A DNA stretch of 64,000 nucleotides from Winogradskyella sp. (GTDB lineage Bacteria; Bacteroidota; Bacteroidia; Flavobacteriales; Flavobacteriaceae), in assembly GCF_028282165.1 (NCBI RefSeq), contig NZ_JANQIM010000005.1, forward strand, positions 124,001-188,000, written 5' to 3'. This document shows positions 62,770 to 64,000 of the stretch, in pieces. The notes under the pieces are model-generated. The model saw only the letters and a program-made list of their open reading frames with translations. It had not been told where the DNA came from and made no database searches. The first letter of the stretch is position 1. Each line of letters opens with the position of its first letter. Made by a program: the position numbers and the translations under genes.

Positions 62770-62801
62770 CAAAGTTTTGTAAAATTATTTTACAATTCCA
62801 A
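62770..62801 (-). promoter_or_regulatory. his promoter with embedded palindrome
   Basis: On the minus strand, TTG (62801-62799) is followed after 21 bp by AAACTTTG (62777-62770), a near match to TAnnTTTG. Between them is the palindrome TTGTAAAAT-T-ATTTTACAA (62777-62795), a possible operator. Confidence 0.5.
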
Positions 62802-62817
62802 GTATTCAGTAATTTTT

Positions 62818-63633
62818 TTATTGATTACCTAAAATTATAGGCATTCCACTTTCGCCAGAACCAATAATTACGACCTTGCTATTCGGTGATTCTGCTAATT
62901 TGTTTGTGGCTTCTATACCTTTATCTTGTAAGATCTTATCTGTTAACGAAGCGCTCAAAATTCTGTTGGCGTCTGCTTTACCTTGGGCTTCAATACGCTG
63001 ACGTTCTGCTTCTTTTTGTGCAGTTACAAGCCTAAACTCATATTCTAGAGATTCTTGTTCTTGCTTTAATTTACGTTCAATCGCCCCCTTAATTGTTGGT
63101 GGCAATGTTACATCCCGAATTAAGACACTATTTAATTGAATATACTGGCTCTCAACTATTTTCTTAGTCTCTTCAAAAATTTCAGTCTGAATAGCATCAC
63201 GCTTGCTAGAGTACAACTGCTCTGGTGTATAACGTCCTACTACACTACGCGCTGCTGATCTAATTGCTGGCTGTAGTACCCTGCTTAAGTAGTTTTCACC
63301 TTTTTCATTATGAAGCTTGCCTAGATTTTTCTCATCTGGCTCATAAAGTACAGAGGCATCGAGTTTTATGTCCAAACCATTAGAGGAAAGAACGGACATT
63401 TTTTCAGGAATCTCTTGTTGACGTGTCTCATAATCAATGACCCTATTCCAAGGTGCAATGATATGAAAACCAGGCCCGAGAGGTTCTTTATCTGAGTCAA
63501 CACCATCCTTTAATGTTTCGTATAATACTGCAGCGTGACCAGCATCAATAGTTACTGCTGATTTAAAGAGAATTATTAAAAATATTATTATTCCTACTAA
63601 TATAGGTAATCCTATTTTTGGTAATTTTTCCAT
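62818..63633 (-). CDS. Prohibitin/SPFH-family membrane protein
   Basis: The 271-residue protein has one N-terminal TM helix (about residues 9-27). The SPFH/PHB domain follows (VTIDAGHAAVLYETLKDGV, GPGFHIIAPWNRVIDYETRQQEIPEKM, LDASVLYEP), then a coiled-coil region (IKGAIERKLKQEQESLEYEF, AEAQGKADANRI). Prohibitins form large rings that scaffold membrane proteases or lipids. It is encoded between the VWA-like gene and the his leader, all on the minus strand. Confidence 0.92.
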   Translation of the reverse strand: MEKLPKIGLPILVGIIIFLIILFKSAVTIDAGHAAVLYETLKDGVDSDKEPLGPGFHIIAPWNRVIDYETRQQEIPEKMSVLSSNGLDIKLDASVLYEPDEKNLGKLHNEKGENYLSRVLQPAIRSAARSVVGRYTPEQLYSSKRDAIQTEIFEETKKIVESQYIQLNSVLIRDVTLPPTIKGAIERKLKQEQESLEYEFRLVTAQKEAERQRIEAQGKADANRILSASLTDKILQDKGIEATNKLAESPNSKVVIIGSGESGMPIILGNQ

Positions 63634-63644
63634 GTTATTTTCTT

Positions 63645-64000
63645 TTAGATTAAACCGTTATATTTTCTAATAAACCATTCTGCAAATAAACTCAACGCTA
63701 TAATACCAAGCAAATATTTCCAGTCTATCAAAGGTACGATATTTTTAGTGCTTTTTTGAATGGTTTGGTAGCGGGAATCTGCTAATAAATTGTTAATTAA
63801 GTCTACGGAGTTATTGAAAAAATAAGCTTTACCAGAGCTATTTTTTGCTAAGGATTGAAGCTTATCTATGTCTGCATTTAAGAATTGTTGTTCTACATTA
63901 TATTCTAAAATTTCAAAACTTCCAGATGCCGCAATAGATTCGGTGTTATGCTTTACGGTAAAATCATAAGAGCCTGGCTCAATACCACTTAAATCCACAC
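63645..64000 (-). CDS. C-terminus of a membrane protein, possibly VWA/BatA-like (partial)
   Basis: At least 118 codons are visible and the gene continues beyond the right edge; the codon at 63998 is an internal GTG, not a start. The visible part has beta strands (GSYDFTVKHNTESIAASGSFEI), a helical segment (LNADIDKLQSLAKNSSGKAYFF) and a single TM helix (LLGIIALSLFAEWFIRKY) ending in NGLI. Such a periplasmic C-terminus closed by one TM helix resembles large VWA-domain membrane proteins of flavobacteria, by recollection. The VWA domain itself is not in the window. Confidence 0.6.
   Translation of the reverse strand, partial: VDLSGIEPGSYDFTVKHNTESIAASGSFEILEYNVEQQFLNADIDKLQSLAKNSSGKAYFFNNSVDLINNLLADSRYQTIQKSTKNIVPLIDWKYLLGIIALSLFAEWFIRKYNGLI

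Noticed and set aside
1..64000. CRISPR array, tRNA or rRNA genes
   Set aside because: I found no regularly spaced direct repeats, cloverleaf-like sequence or rRNA motifs on either strand.

Overview
The window reads as chromosomal DNA of a flavobacterium (Bacteroidota, probably Flavobacteriaceae). It is AT-rich. Several proteins end in type IX secretion (T9SS) sorting domains, promoters fit the Bacteroidota TTG/TAnnTTTG pattern where one is visible, and the histidine operon has the order hisGDCBHAFIE behind a histidine-rich leader peptide. No rRNA, tRNA, CRISPR array, transposase or integrase was found.

Region by region. 1-4.7 kb: secreted and surface proteins (start of a T9SS-type protein, a beta-helix protein with an Asp tail, an intradiol-dioxygenase-like protein that has lost its metal-binding His pair) and a 5'(3')-deoxyribonucleotidase. 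5-6.6 kb: lytic transglycosylase MltF. 6.8-11.2 kb: a translationally coupled three-gene set (membrane protein, SH3-S8 peptidase without signal peptide, exported 647-residue protein), followed by a DVKA-repeat protein and an alpha/beta hydrolase. 13.6-18.1 kb: a five-gene minus-strand operon around an exported HExxH metallopeptidase. 18.3-20.5 kb: membrane-bound AraC-type regulator and a TlpA-like thioredoxin protein.

20.5-32.8 kb is a modular accessory island. It holds an S8 peptidase, a membrane-anchored HerA-like ATPase with a partner gene split by an in-frame stop, a small XRE regulator/coiled-coil pair, and a four-gene operon led by a KAP-family membrane NTPase. The HerA and KAP modules carry different genes but share related non-coding DNA at both their 5' and 3' ends. 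The right edge of the island carries a 28-bp site with the 11-6-11 layout of a Xer/dif site, and exact copies of one of its arms recur through the island. Gene orientation changes from mostly plus to mostly minus close to this point, as expected at a replication terminus. My leading hypothesis is an island built by repeated capture at dif by host XerCD, carrying two candidate undescribed (possibly defence) systems.

32.8-54.9 kb is ordinary core genome: SLC12-like transporter, DUF proteins, S41-like protease, SF2 helicase, M23/LysM peptidase, MscS channel, a TetR/SDR pair with matching palindromic operators, a TruA-type enzyme and a large T9SS reprolysin-like metallopeptidase. 55-62.8 kb is the complete his operon with leader peptide and attenuator. 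REP-like repeats sit in most of its spacers, and one lies in frame inside hisA. 62.8-64 kb holds a prohibitin-family protein and the C-terminus of a membrane protein that runs off the right edge.
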